This document shows, in pieces, positions 53,455 to 62,074 of a stretch of DNA of 64,000 nucleotides. The translations under genes and the position numbers were made by a program. Where the stretch lies: assembly GCA_934663625.1 (NCBI GenBank), contig CAKUKP010000002.1, positions 1 to 64,000 of the forward strand. The letters run 5' to 3'. Position 1 is the stretch's first letter. Each line of letters opens with the position of its first letter. This DNA is from an uncultured Clostridia bacterium (lineage in GTDB: Bacteria; Bacillota; Clostridia; Christensenellales; Aristaeellaceae). Under the pieces are notes generated by a model. It ran no database searches. It was not told the DNA's origin and saw only the letters and a program-made list of their open reading frames with translations.

Positions 53455-53483
53455 TTGATTTACCCATTTCCCTGTTGTATAAT
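53455..53483 (+). promoter_or_regulatory. Promoter of the Rrf2 regulator gene
   Basis: TTGATT (53455-53460), 17 bases, TATAAT (53478-53483). The cysK side of this 222-base divergent region (53289-53510) contains AACC/GGTT inverted half-sites near 53381-53397, but I cannot assign them. Confidence 0.7.
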
Positions 53484-53510
53484 AGGTTTGATCTTGAAGG
53501 AGGGATAACC

Positions 53511-53942
53511 ATGCTGATTTCAACCAAGGGACGTTACGCGCTTCGGGTTATGATCGATCTGGCGGAGCACCCGGACGACGGCTATATTCCTCTGAAGGTA
53601 ATTGCGCAGCGGCAGGACATTTCCGAAAAATATCTGGAAAGCATCATCAAGCTGCTGGTCAAAGCGAAGCTGGTCAGCGGTCTGCGGGGAAAGGGCGGCG
53701 GCTATCAGTTAACCAAAGCGCCGGAACAATATACCGTGGGCAGCATTCTGCGCATCACGGAAGATACCCTCTCGCCCGTCGCCTGTCTGGAGCCGAACGC
53801 GGAAGCCTGTCCCCGCGCGGCGGACTGCCGCACGCTCGCCCTCTGGAAGGGGCTGGATAAGGTCATCAGCGATTACCTGAATAACTACACCCTCGCCGAT
53901 CTGATGCACCGCGATCCGGAGGGATATGATTATGTGATTTAA
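53511..53942 (+). CDS. Rrf2 family transcriptional regulator (CymR/IscR-like)
   Basis: The 143-residue protein starts MLISTKGRYALRVMIDLAEH, the Rrf2 winged-helix start, with IAQRQDISEKYLESIIKLL and LRGKGGGYQLTKAPEQYTV. Three Cys (ACLEPNAEACPRAADC) have the spacing of the iron-sulfur ligands of IscR-type members. It has GGAGGG upstream of the ATG at 53511. Divergence from cysK argues for a CymR-like role in cysteine metabolism, while the Cys cluster argues for an IscR-like sensor; I cannot decide. Confidence 0.92.
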   Translation: MLISTKGRYALRVMIDLAEHPDDGYIPLKVIAQRQDISEKYLESIIKLLVKAKLVSGLRGKGGGYQLTKAPEQYTVGSILRITEDTLSPVACLEPNAEACPRAADCRTLALWKGLDKVISDYLNNYTLADLMHRDPEGYDYVI

Positions 53943-53944
53943 AA

Positions 53945-53984
53945 AGGAGCCGTGAAAAACGTTAACTCGCTTTTCATGGCTCCT
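53945..53984. terminator. Bidirectional terminator between the Rrf2 gene and the ABC exporter operon
   Basis: AGGAGCC and GGCTCCT arms, then TGAAAA/TTTTCA, around a loop; TTTTT follows on the minus strand and GACTTT on the plus strand. Confidence 0.8.
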
Positions 53985-54003
53985 GACTTTATGCATTCAA
54001 CCG

Positions 54004-55785
54004 TCATGCCGCCTGATCGAACTGGCTGTTGTAGAGATCGGCGTAGAAGCCGCCCTTTTGCATCAGTTCATCGTGCGTGCCGCTTTCGATTACATCGCCA
54101 TCGCGCATGACCAGAATCAGATCGGCGTTTTTGATGGTGGACAGGCGATGGGCGATTACGAAGCTGGTGCGATCGTGCGTAAGTTCATCCATCGCGCGCT
54201 GAATCAGCAGTTCGGTGCGGGTATCGACGGAGGAAGTGGCTTCATCAAGAATCAGCATCGGCGCGTTTTGCAGCATCGCGCGGGCGATGGTCAGAAGCTG
54301 CTTCTGTCCGGCGGAGATGGACGTGCTATCGGACAGCACCGTATCAAAGCCGTTCGGCAGCGCGTGGACGAACTTATCCAGCCCGCAGGCTCGGCACACG
54401 GTTTCCAGCTGATCATCAGTAATGCCCTGCATATTGTAAACCAGATTTTCGCGCACGGTGCCCTCGAACAGCCAGGTATCCTGCAATACCATGCTGAACA
54501 GGCTGTGCACATCCTCGCGGCGCATATCGGAGGTCTTTACGCCGTCGATGGAAATGCTGCCCGCGTTGATTTCGAAAAAGCGCATCAGCAGGTTGACCAT
54601 CGTGGTTTTGCCCGCGCCGGTGGGGCCGACGATCGCCACCTTCTGGCCGGGCTGCACCACAGCGGAGAAATCCCTGATGACCACCTTATCGGGCGCATCC
54701 GGATAGCTGAAGCGCACGTGATCAAAGGTAACCTGTCCGCGGGTCTGAATCGCATGCGCGGGTTTATTGCTCTCATCGGAAAGCTCCTCGCTCTCCAGAA
54801 AATCGAAGATGCGATGCGCCGACGCCGCAGCCGTCTGCAAATTGGTCATGCCCTGCGCGATCTGCGTGAGCGGCGATGTGAACAGGCGAACGTACAGGAT
54901 AAAGGATACGATCACGCCGAATTCGATGGTTCCATTCATCGCCAGCAGCGATCCCACCACGCACACCGCCACATAGGAGATATTGCCGATGACGTTCATC
55001 AGCGGCTGCATCACGCCGGACAGGAACTGGGAGCGCCAGTTGGCGTCGTATACATCGGCGTTCAGCCGGTCGAAGCGTTCGCCCACGCCGCGTTCGGCGC
55101 GGCTGATGCGCACGACCTCGTGACCGGAATACATTTCCTCCACATAGCCGTTCAATTCGCCCAGACTCTTCTGCCGCGCGGCGAAGTACCGCTGGGATCT
55201 GGACATAATCAGCACCAGCGCCGCCATGCCGAAGAGCGTTATGCACAGCGCGATCAGCGCCAGCCGCCATTCGGTGAAAAACATCATGATCAGACAACCG
55301 ATGAACTGCGTCGCCGCGCTGATGATCGTGGGCAGGCTGTTGGTCAATCCCTGCTGCAGGGTGGATACATCGTTGGTGATGCGGCTTAATATATCGCCCT
55401 GCGATGTGGTATTGAAGGTTTTCTGCGGCACGCGGTTGATCTTTTCAGAAAGCTCACCGCGCATTTTATAGGAAGTTTTCAGCGTGACCACAGACATAAT
55501 ATAATGCTGCGCAAAGCCGAACAGCGCGCTGAGCCCGTAGATCACCGCCAGAAATATGCCCACCTTCGCAATGGCGGTCAGATCGATGCCGGTCGTAAGT
55601 CCATCGGACATGATCGTCGCCATATCGCCGATTTTGTTCGGGCCGATGATCGTCATCACAGCGCTGAGCGCCGCCAGCACCAGCGCGAAGATAATTATGC
55701 CCATGCTGGAGCGCAGATAGCCGGTCATGCGCGGCAGTGCGGTGCGGATATCGCCCTTTTCCTGCGTTTTATTTCTCATCATCAT
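54004..55785 (-). CDS. ABC exporter, permease and ATPase in one chain (subunit 2)
   Basis: The 593-residue protein has six membrane segments in residues 20-310, then an ATPase domain with Walker A VGPTGAGKTTMVNLLM, signature SISAGQKQLLTIARAML, Walker B PMLILDEATSSVD with the catalytic Glu. It pairs with the other exporter gene of the operon, whose Walker B lacks the Glu, as in heterodimeric multidrug exporters of the LmrCD/BmrCD group. The start at 55785 has GGAGG eight bases upstream. The substrate is unknown. Confidence 0.93.
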   Translation of the reverse strand: MMMRNKTQEKGDIRTALPRMTGYLRSSMGIIIFALVLAALSAVMTIIGPNKIGDMATIMSDGLTTGIDLTAIAKVGIFLAVIYGLSALFGFAQHYIMSVVTLKTSYKMRGELSEKINRVPQKTFNTTSQGDILSRITNDVSTLQQGLTNSLPTIISAATQFIGCLIMMFFTEWRLALIALCITLFGMAALVLIMSRSQRYFAARQKSLGELNGYVEEMYSGHEVVRISRAERGVGERFDRLNADVYDANWRSQFLSGVMQPLMNVIGNISYVAVCVVGSLLAMNGTIEFGVIVSFILYVRLFTSPLTQIAQGMTNLQTAAASAHRIFDFLESEELSDESNKPAHAIQTRGQVTFDHVRFSYPDAPDKVVIRDFSAVVQPGQKVAIVGPTGAGKTTMVNLLMRFFEINAGSISIDGVKTSDMRREDVHSLFSMVLQDTWLFEGTVRENLVYNMQGITDDQLETVCRACGLDKFVHALPNGFDTVLSDSTSISAGQKQLLTIARAMLQNAPMLILDEATSSVDTRTELLIQRAMDELTHDRTSFVIAHRLSTIKNADLILVMRDGDVIESGTHDELMQKGGFYADLYNSQFDQAA

Positions 55786-55806
55786 AATGCGTTCCTCCCT
55801 TCGGCC

Positions 55807-57561
55807 TTATGCCAACTCCGCGGCGCTGAGCTGGGACATGGCAATTTCGCGGTAGACCGCGCAGTTCTGCATCAATTCGTCGTGCGTGCCCATCCCCACC
55901 GCTTCGCCGCGATCCAGCACGATGATCTGATCCGCGTAGCGGATGGTACTGATGCGCTGAGCGACGATGATCTTCGTGGTATCGCGCAGCTGTCTGGAAA
56001 GCCCTTCGCGGAGCTTTGCATCGGTGCGGTAATCCAGCGCGGAGAAGGAATCATCGAAGATCAGAATCTCCGGCTTGCGCGCCAGTGCGCGGGCGATGGA
56101 CAGGCGCTGCTTCTGGCCGCCGGATACGTTGCGACCCATCTGGGCGATGCGATGCGCCGCGCCCTCCGGCAGCTTATCCACAAATTCCTTCGCCTGTGAA
56201 AGTTCGATGGCGGCGTTCAGATCGTTTTCGTCCTGTTGGGCGGCGCTTTCGCCGAAGAACACATTTTCCCGAATGGAACCGGAGAACAGCACCGCCTTCT
56301 GCGTGACGTAGCCCAGCTTATCGTAGAGCGCATCGAAGGTATAATCCTTTACGTTCACGCCGTCCACCAGCACTTCGCCGCCGGTGGCATCGTAGAAGCG
56401 GGGAATCAGGCTGATCAGCGTGGATTTGCCGCTGCCGGTCGCGCCGATGATCGCGAGCGTCTGCCCCTTTTCCACCTTGAAGGATACATCGTTCAGCGCG
56501 TCCGCGGATGCGTGAGGATAGCGGAAGGATACGTTTTTGAATTCAATCGTGCCGGTTTCGGGCGCGGATACCGCCGCGCCCTCGGCGATGGACGCTTTGC
56601 GATCCAGCACTTCGTTGATGCGCTCGGCGGATACCTGCGCCTGCGGCAGCAGCATGAAGATCATCACCAGCATCATAAACGACATCACGATGTAAGTGGC
56701 GTAGGTGCTGAACACCAGTACATTGCTGAACAGGCTCAGCCTGCCCATCGGATCGGTGAGCGCGATTTTGTTGATCAGCGCCGCGCCCAGCCAGTAAATC
56801 GCCAGCGCCAGACCGTTCATGCCCAGCATCATCGTGGGCTGCACCAGCGAAAACAGCTTCTGATTCTTCATCTGCACGTTCATCATGTCCAGGCTGGGCT
56901 TGCTGAATTTATCGTTCTGATAGGCTTCGGCATTGAAGGCATGCACCACGTTGATGCCGGTCAGATTTTCGCGGGCGACGCGGTTGATGCTGTCGGTCAG
57001 CTTCTGCACGATGCGGAAGCGGGGAATGCAGGTGGCCATCACCATAAAGATCGTGGCGCAGATCGCCAATACGAAGCCCGCCGTTACCGCGGAAAGCTCC
57101 CAGCTCTTGCCCAGAATCTTGACAACGCCCCAAACCGCCATGATCGGCGCCTTGATCATCATCTGCAGGCCCATCGCCACGATCATCTGAATCTGGGTAA
57201 TATCATTCGTAGTGCGGGTAATCAGGCTCGGCACGGAAAAATCGGACATTTCCTCCTGCCCGATTTCCATCACATGATGGAATACCTTGCCGCGCACGGT
57301 GTAGCTGAAGCCGGACGCGGTCTTCGCCGCCAGATAGCCGCAGATCACCGCCAGCAGCGCGCTGACCAGCGTGCAGCCCAGCATTTTCAGACCGACGTTC
57401 CAGATATCGCCCGACGCGCCGGAGGTTTTGATCAGCATGGTCAGCTCCGTCATGTAATCGGGCAGGCGCAGGTCGAAATACACCTGACCTACGACGAACG
57501 CGGCGCAGATCAGCGTCATCAGCTTTTCCTTCCGCCGCATGTTCTTCAATAGTTTCAACAT
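55807..57561 (-). CDS. ABC exporter, permease and ATPase in one chain (subunit 1, degenerate site)
   Basis: The 584-residue protein has six membrane segments and an ATPase domain with Walker A IGATGSGKSTLISLIP, signature VSGGQKQRLSIARALA, and Walker B EILIFDDSFSALD, where Asp replaces the catalytic Glu. This is the degenerate half of a heterodimeric exporter. It lies between the MarR gene (14 bases) and subunit 2 (21 bases). Confidence 0.93.
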   Translation of the reverse strand: MLKLLKNMRRKEKLMTLICAAFVVGQVYFDLRLPDYMTELTMLIKTSGASGDIWNVGLKMLGCTLVSALLAVICGYLAAKTASGFSYTVRGKVFHHVMEIGQEEMSDFSVPSLITRTTNDITQIQMIVAMGLQMMIKAPIMAVWGVVKILGKSWELSAVTAGFVLAICATIFMVMATCIPRFRIVQKLTDSINRVARENLTGINVVHAFNAEAYQNDKFSKPSLDMMNVQMKNQKLFSLVQPTMMLGMNGLALAIYWLGAALINKIALTDPMGRLSLFSNVLVFSTYATYIVMSFMMLVMIFMLLPQAQVSAERINEVLDRKASIAEGAAVSAPETGTIEFKNVSFRYPHASADALNDVSFKVEKGQTLAIIGATGSGKSTLISLIPRFYDATGGEVLVDGVNVKDYTFDALYDKLGYVTQKAVLFSGSIRENVFFGESAAQQDENDLNAAIELSQAKEFVDKLPEGAAHRIAQMGRNVSGGQKQRLSIARALARKPEILIFDDSFSALDYRTDAKLREGLSRQLRDTTKIIVAQRISTIRYADQIIVLDRGEAVGMGTHDELMQNCAVYREIAMSQLSAAELA

Positions 57562-57575
57562 AGCGATTTTCTCCT

Positions 57576-58031
57576 TTACAGGCCGTTTTTGCGAATTTCT
57601 TCGATGTTGTTATCCAACAGGGTCATCGCCTTGTGCAGGGCTTCCCGATCGGCGTCGCTCATGCCCAGCGTCAGCCGTTCGGAAAACTGCTTTTGCAGAT
57701 CTCTGCCGTGTTCGATCAGCGACCGCGCCCGTTCGGTGCAGATCAGCAGCGTCTGCCGCCGGTCGCCCGGCACCTCCTGCCGCTGCAGATAGCCTTCGCC
57801 AACCAGCCGTTCCACATGCACCGATACGATGCTGGGTTTCATGCCGCGGTATTTGCAGATGTTTTTGGCGGTGGCGTATTCGGGGTTGTTTGCGGCGAAC
57901 ATCAGAATATCCACCGCCAGCGGCGGCAGACCGCTTTCACGGCACAGCGGCTGAAGCACGCGGTGGTAGGCTTCAATGAAGCGGGCGGCGTTGCTGAAAA
58001 CCCGAATCGGGGTAATCCCTGTATCAAGCAT
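57576..58031 (-). CDS. MarR family transcriptional regulator
   Basis: The 151-residue protein is a winged-helix regulator of the MarR type: ILMFAANNPEYATAKNICKY, GMKPSIVSVHVERLVGEGYL, and the wing RQEVPGDRRQTLLICTERAR. It begins the exporter operon and presumably represses it, binding at the palindrome beside its promoter. The start has GGAGG seven bases upstream. Confidence 0.93.
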   Translation of the reverse strand: MLDTGITPIRVFSNAARFIEAYHRVLQPLCRESGLPPLAVDILMFAANNPEYATAKNICKYRGMKPSIVSVHVERLVGEGYLQRQEVPGDRRQTLLICTERARSLIEHGRDLQKQFSERLTLGMSDADREALHKAMTLLDNNIEEIRKNGL

Positions 58032-58054
58032 GGTAAACCTCCAATTTCAAATAG

Positions 58055-58103
58055 TTCAATATTGGAATATCTAGAATTATATCATTCGAATTTAAAATGT
58101 CAA
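58055..58103 (-). promoter_or_regulatory. Promoter and probable operator of the MarR-exporter operon
   Basis: TTGACA (58098-58103), 16 bases, TATAAT (58076-58081) on the minus strand. The near-perfect palindrome TTCAATATTGGAA (58055-58067) follows at about +2 to +14, a place for a MarR dimer. Confidence 0.75.
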
Positions 58104-58160
58104 CGCCCGATTCGGTAAACAATTTATGAACGCGCGCAGCCGGGGCACGCAAAATCACGG

Positions 58161-58189
58161 TTTACTTTCATGCTAATTTCGGATACAAT
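58161..58189 (+). promoter_or_regulatory. Promoter of the patatin-like gene
   Basis: TTTACT (58161-58166), 17 bases, TACAAT (58184-58189). Confidence 0.6.
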
Positions 58190-58279
58190 ATTCGCAGGAA
58201 CGGAGTGCATGAATGCGCCGGAGAATGCCTGAAGGCCATCGTGCTTCGGCATCGCGGACGGCGGGAAAGGAAACGAGGC

Positions 58280-59125
58280 ATGAAAACAGGATTGATACTG
58301 GAGGGCGGCGCCATGCGCGGGTTATTCAGCGCGGGCGTGATGGACGTTATGTACGAAAACGGCATCCGGTTTGATGGTATCATCGGCGTTTCCGCGGGGG
58401 CGGCGTTCGGCGTGAATTACAAATCGGGGCAAATCGGGCGGGTGATCCGGTACAACGCAAAATATTGTCGGGACAGACGCTATTGCGGCGTCGGTTCGCT
58501 GCTGAAAACGGGAAACCTTTTCAATACGGCGTTCTGCTACGGCGAAGTGCCGCTGAAGCTGGACGTATTTGATTTTGACGCCTTTGAAAGCGATCCGGCC
58601 GCGTTTTATATTACCTGTACGGATGTAGAGCGCGGGCAGCCGGTTTACCACGAATACCGCGGGCGAAACGACCACGGCTTCGATTGGATTCGCGCATCCG
58701 CATCGCTCCCGCTGGTTTCGCAGATCGTAGAAATCGACGGCATGAAGCTGCTCGACGGCGGGATAACGGATTCCATCCCCGCCGCATGGTTTGAAAGCGC
58801 CGGTTACACGAAAAACGTGGCGATTCTGACGCAGCCCGAAGGCTATCGGAAGGAGAAAAACCGGATGCTTCCGCTGATTCGCATGAAGTACCGGAAATAT
58901 CCAAAGCTCGTCCGCGCGTTGGAAAATCGCCATCTGATGTACAATGCGGAATTGGATTTCATCCGGATGCGGGAAGAACAGGGCGGACTTTTCGTCATCC
59001 GTCCCGATTCGCCGCTGCCGGTAAAGCGCGTGGAAAAGGATCCCGACAAATTGAAGACCTGCTATGAAATCGGCAGGCGGATCGCCGAAAGGGAGCTTGC
59101 GCGGCTCCGCGCGTATATGCAATGA
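58280..59125 (+). CDS. Patatin-like phospholipase
   Basis: The 281-residue protein begins MKTGLILEGGAMRGLFSAGV, with the oxyanion-hole glycines, and has the nucleophile Ser in IIGVSAGAAFG (GxSxG) and the Asp of the dyad in KLLDGGITDSIP. Patatin-like enzymes hydrolyse acyl esters of lipids. There is no signal peptide, so it acts inside the cell. The ATG at 58280 was chosen because the conserved domain begins there. The stop codon overlaps a possible start of the acetyltransferase frame (ATGA). Confidence 0.92.
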   Translation: MKTGLILEGGAMRGLFSAGVMDVMYENGIRFDGIIGVSAGAAFGVNYKSGQIGRVIRYNAKYCRDRRYCGVGSLLKTGNLFNTAFCYGEVPLKLDVFDFDAFESDPAAFYITCTDVERGQPVYHEYRGRNDHGFDWIRASASLPLVSQIVEIDGMKLLDGGITDSIPAAWFESAGYTKNVAILTQPEGYRKEKNRMLPLIRMKYRKYPKLVRALENRHLMYNAELDFIRMREEQGGLFVIRPDSPLPVKRVEKDPDKLKTCYEIGRRIAERELARLRAYMQ

Positions 59126-59190
59126 GTGCGGATACACGATCGGGACTGTATTTCGGCGTTGGCAAATCGGGATTTAACGGGGGATTTGAA

Positions 59191-59610
59191 ATGAATATTG
59201 AAACCGCCAGAATGGTCATTCGTGATTTTACCATGAATGATATAAACGATATGCAGGATATTTTGGGCGATGCTGAAACAATGAAGAATTACTGTCCGAT
59301 TTTTGACTTGAGCTCCAATGAATTTATTGGTTGCTGTGGACTGAGGCCATACAAGAAAAATCAATATGAAATGGGCTTTCATCTTCGTCCGAAGTACTGG
59401 GGAAAGGGATACGCAACGGAAGCAGCAAACGCTGTCATTGATTATGCTTTCCATCACTTTCATGCAGATGGATTATTTGCCGGCCATAATCCAAAGAATG
59501 TTGTTTCAAGAAAGGTATTATTAAAACTTGGATTCGTGTATATTGGTGATAAATTTTACGCACCAACAGGCCTATATCATCCTTCTTATGACTTGAAGAA
59601 TCTTTGCTAA
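59191..59610 (+). CDS. GNAT acetyltransferase with a possible internal deletion
   Basis: From the ATG at 59191 the protein has 139 residues; an upstream ATG at 59122 overlaps the patatin stop and would add 23 residues of low similarity. The start NIETARMVIRDFTMNDINDM and the core EMGFHLRPKYWGKGYATEAA, NAVIDYAFHHF and NPKNVVSRKVLLKLGF are RimJ/RimL-like, with the acetyl-CoA loop YWGKGYATE. In homologues about 30-40 residues normally lie between TMKNYCP and SNEFIGCCGL; here only five or so do. The gene is AT-richer than its neighbours. It may be a recently acquired and partly decayed gene. Confidence 0.65.
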   Translation: MNIETARMVIRDFTMNDINDMQDILGDAETMKNYCPIFDLSSNEFIGCCGLRPYKKNQYEMGFHLRPKYWGKGYATEAANAVIDYAFHHFHADGLFAGHNPKNVVSRKVLLKLGFVYIGDKFYAPTGLYHPSYDLKNLC

Positions 59611-59632
59611 CTTCCGGTTTTCGGAGGTATTC

Positions 59633-59974
59633 ATGAAGATCATAAATCGAGAAAACGCGGAACACTACCGTTGGAAAACGGTATGCGATGGATGGCACTT
59701 TGTGAAATCTGACGCACTGAGCATCATTGCAGAAAAAATGCCGCCGCATACGGAAGAGGATATGCACCTTCATCACAAATCGCGGCAGTTTTTCTATATT
59801 CTTTCGGGCGAAGCGGAAATGCGCCTTAGGGATGAAAGCGTGCGGCTGAGCGCGGGCGCCGGAATCGAAATCGCGCCCTTAGAAGCGCATCAGATGCGGA
59901 ATGTATCCGATGCGGCGGTCGAATTCATGGTCGTTTCCATGCCGAAATCGCACGGCGATCGCGAACTGGTGTGA
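59633..59974 (+). CDS. Cupin-domain protein
   Basis: The 113-residue protein is a single cupin barrel: DMHLHHKSRQFFYILSGEAE has the first cupin motif with two His and a later Glu, and IEIAPLEAHQMRN the second motif with His. It likely binds a metal ion. Small cupins of this type are enzymes or sensors of unknown substrate. It begins 22 bases after the acetyltransferase stop, with CGGAGG upstream. Confidence 0.88.
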   Translation: MKIINRENAEHYRWKTVCDGWHFVKSDALSIIAEKMPPHTEEDMHLHHKSRQFFYILSGEAEMRLRDESVRLSAGAGIEIAPLEAHQMRNVSDAAVEFMVVSMPKSHGDRELV

Positions 59975-59988
59975 ACACAGTTACAAAA

Positions 59989-60027
59989 AAGTGCGTACTT
60001 GTATATGCGCGCGCCGTGATGTAGACT
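59989..60027 (+). promoter_or_regulatory. Promoter with an overlapping near-palindrome, upstream of the second cupin gene
   Basis: TTGTAT (59999-60004), 17 bases, TAGACT (60022-60027). AAGTGCGTACTT (59989-60000) abuts the -35 box; it resembles sites of HxlR-type regulators, but no such regulator is in the window. Confidence 0.45.
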
Positions 60028-60072
60028 ATAGGCACGCAAGGAACCTTGCAAATACATCCGGAGGATATCATC

Positions 60073-60426
60073 ATGGCAAACTACACAAAATGCAGCATTG
60101 GAAATGAAGGTCGCGTTGAGCTTCACGATAAACTGGCACTGACCGGCGCGGAAATCAGCGTCAATCGGCTTCCCGCGGGCGCGGGCGTTCCGTTCGTACA
60201 TTCCCACAAGAACAACGAAGAAATCTATGGCGTTCTTTCGGGCAGGGGAAAGGCGATAATCGACGGCGCAGAAGTTGCGCTCGCCGCCGGAGACTGGCTG
60301 AAGGTCGCGCCCGCCGCAAAGCGCCAGTTTTCCGCGGCGGAGGATACAGGGATCGAATTTATCTGCATTCAGGTGAAGGAAAATTCCCTCGACAGCTTTA
60401 CCGCAGCGGACGCAATCGTATATTGA
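60073..60426 (+). CDS. Cupin-domain protein
   Basis: The 117-residue protein starts at 60073, eight bases after GGAGG. The cupin motifs are VPFVHSHKNNEEIYGVLSGR (two His and a Glu) and GDWLKVAPAAKRQFSA, where the usual second-motif His is replaced by Lys or Arg. It is a one-barrel cupin of unknown substrate. It has its own promoter, distinct from the previous cupin gene, and a strong terminator. Confidence 0.88.
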   Translation: MANYTKCSIGNEGRVELHDKLALTGAEISVNRLPAGAGVPFVHSHKNNEEIYGVLSGRGKAIIDGAEVALAAGDWLKVAPAAKRQFSAAEDTGIEFICIQVKENSLDSFTAADAIVY

Positions 60427-60437
60427 TATATCGGGCA

Positions 60438-60473
60438 AAAGCCGGCGGCGGCCAAACGGTCGCCGCCGGCTTT
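60438..60473. terminator. Bidirectional terminator between the cupin and DUF1015 genes
   Basis: A thirteen-pair stem (60438-60450 with 60461-60473) with AAA/TTT at its base serves two converging genes. Confidence 0.8.
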
Positions 60474-60478
60474 ATATC

Positions 60479-61705
60479 CTACAGTCGCCGCGCTTCCAGA
60501 TAGTAGCGCTTTTCGTTGGCTTCGCCCATGGAGAAGGTTTTGCGGGGCAGCACGCCGTTTGCGCGCACGTAGGGGAACAGCTGATCCTTTTCAAAACTGC
60601 ACGGCAGGAACGCGGCGGCATGCTCCGCCCGCGCCATTTCGCGCACGGTATTCTCGCCGTGGATATAATCGATCTGCGCGCCGGGGTGCGACGCCACATA
60701 ATCATCCAGGAACGATTGCAGATCGCGCAGCGGATGATCGGGGTAGGCGTAGCCGCGCTCAAAGCCGTTGTATACGCAGATGACCTCGCGCCCGTCCCGC
60801 ACGCCGATTCCGGTATCGCGCAGGTGCGCTTCGTAAGCCGATTGCAGATCGACAGGATCAATGCTGCGCAGAATGCGGTATATCGGTTCGAACCGGATCG
60901 CATCGCTGTGCAGATTCACGATTTCGGCAAGCGCATAGCGCGCGGGATGGCACGCGCGGGCGTATTCCGGCAGCCGTTCGCGGAATTCCAGCCAGTGCGC
61001 GCGCGCCGCCGCCAGCGAATGATTACCATCGCCCACGGCGAGGAACAGCCCATCGCAGCGATCGTACAGGTTATCCAGCGCATCCTCCAATTCCTGCGCC
61101 TGATCGCCCTCAACGCGCCAGCCGCGGATGTGTCCGCCGTTTTGCATCAGATCAAAATCGTATAAAAGCTCCAGCGCGTCGCGCCGGTCATACAGCTTTT
61201 CGATCGCGGATTTATCCGGATCATCCAGCAGCATCAGCACGTGCGGAAGCTCCAGACATGCGCCGCGGCGCACCTTTACGCGCGGCGGCACGCGTTCAAT
61301 CACCGTGCCTTCCGTGGCGCGAATCAGGCTCTGACTGCCGGACGCAAAATCGTACTGCTCCAGATCCAGCGCCGCCATCAGCCCGATGCGCACGCCGGAC
61401 TGCGTGGCGCGCTCCACCAGCACATAGCCGCTGCGCACTTCGATGCGCAGCGCCTGATCATCCAGATAGGCGCGCATGTTCTTCTGCATCTCCTCGGTGT
61501 GATCCTGTCCGTCCGCCAGATACGCCTCCGGCAGCGTAACGCGCAGCGCGGACGGCGCATCACCCACGATTTCCTCCACCTGCCGCCAATATTCCGGCTG
61601 GCTCGTATATTGATCCACCGCCACGATGGCCCATTTGCTGTAATCTACATTCTTCCGCTTCGAGGGAAGCAAAATTTCCGATCTGTGAATGACAGGGTTT
61701 TTCAT
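60479..61705 (-). CDS. DUF1015 family protein
   Basis: The 408-residue protein starts at 61705 (MKNPVIHRSEILLPSKRKN) nine bases after GGAGG. It shows the DUF1015 features NVDYSKWAIVAVDQYTSQPE and LFLAVGDGNHSLAAARAHWL, the latter with the conserved DGNHR/S segment, and AAFLPCSFEKDQLFPYVRAN near the end. Family members are cytosolic proteins often encoded beside serine or amino-acid metabolism genes; no reaction is established. The frame stays open for 97 codons upstream, but that part overlaps the toxin promoter and has no ribosome site. Confidence 0.9.
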   Translation of the reverse strand: MKNPVIHRSEILLPSKRKNVDYSKWAIVAVDQYTSQPEYWRQVEEIVGDAPSALRVTLPEAYLADGQDHTEEMQKNMRAYLDDQALRIEVRSGYVLVERATQSGVRIGLMAALDLEQYDFASGSQSLIRATEGTVIERVPPRVKVRRGACLELPHVLMLLDDPDKSAIEKLYDRRDALELLYDFDLMQNGGHIRGWRVEGDQAQELEDALDNLYDRCDGLFLAVGDGNHSLAAARAHWLEFRERLPEYARACHPARYALAEIVNLHSDAIRFEPIYRILRSIDPVDLQSAYEAHLRDTGIGVRDGREVICVYNGFERGYAYPDHPLRDLQSFLDDYVASHPGAQIDYIHGENTVREMARAEHAAAFLPCSFEKDQLFPYVRANGVLPRKTFSMGEANEKRYYLEARRL

Positions 61706-61738
61706 ATGATTCATCCTCCGTTTGTACCGCTGTATACG

Positions 61739-61767
61739 ATTATACACGATCCAACGGCGATTGACAA
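61739..61767 (-). promoter_or_regulatory. Promoter of the DUF1015 gene
   Basis: TTGTCA (61762-61767) and TATAAT (61739-61744) on the minus strand with 17 bases between. It lies back to back with the toxin promoter. Confidence 0.75.
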
Positions 61768-61783
61768 TTGTACAAAACATAAT

Positions 61784-61812
61784 TTGACGCACAATTACCG
61801 CTATGTTATAAT
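61784..61812 (+). promoter_or_regulatory. Promoter of the small toxin-like gene
   Basis: TTGACG (61784-61789), 17 bases, TATAAT (61807-61812). The predicted transcript begins with the GNRA hairpin AAGCC-GAAA-GGCTT (61820-61833). Confidence 0.85.
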
Positions 61813-61869
61813 AGCGGTGAAGCCGAAAGGCTTCCGGCAGGAAGGAAACAGATGGCGCTTGGCTTTTAC

Positions 61870-61889
61870 CCTCCCTATACAAAGGGAGG
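61870..61889 (+). promoter_or_regulatory. Hairpin that covers the ribosome site of the toxin-like gene
   Basis: CCTCCC (61870-61875) pairs exactly with GGGAGG (61884-61889), the Shine-Dalgarno site, across an eight-base loop. Confidence 0.75.
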
Positions 61890-61897
61890 TGATGATC

Positions 61898-61981
61898 ATG
61901 ACCGATTACGAAATTCTCGCGATCGTGCTTTTGATAATCACTTTGGCATTTTCGATACATAACGAAAGCCATAGAAAGTAA
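61898..61981 (+). CDS. 27-residue hydrophobic peptide, probable type I toxin
   Basis: The peptide begins MTDYEILAIVLLIITLAF, one membrane segment, and ends in a short polar, basic tail (HNESHRK). The ATG at 61898 is eight bases after GGAGG; an ATG at 61892 is too close. The plan, with a TxYE-like start, one span and a charged tail, is that of the holin-like type I toxins of Firmicutes. The gene has its own consensus promoter, a sequestered ribosome site, and a convergent antisense promoter 180 bases downstream. Toxicity is inferred from this architecture. Confidence 0.75.
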   Translation: MTDYEILAIVLLIITLAFSIHNESHRK

Positions 61982-62068
61982 AACTACAGCCGCCATCCAG
62001 CGCTAACTGGCAGGCGGCTCAACCCACAACGGAGGGGAGAAGCCCAACCAAAAGCGTCATCCCTTCCT
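61975..62068 (-). ncRNA. Antisense RNA to the toxin-like message (probable antitoxin)
   Basis: Starting near 62068 from a consensus promoter, an RNA would read leftward across the 3' part of the toxin transcript. It meets the hairpin GCCGCC/GGCGGC (61989-62018) followed by TGTAGTTTTAC, which could end it near 61975. Its first 20 or so bases (AGGAAGGGATGACGC...) closely resemble the 5' untranslated part of the toxin message. Confidence 0.65.
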
Positions 62069-62074
62069 GCTGTT

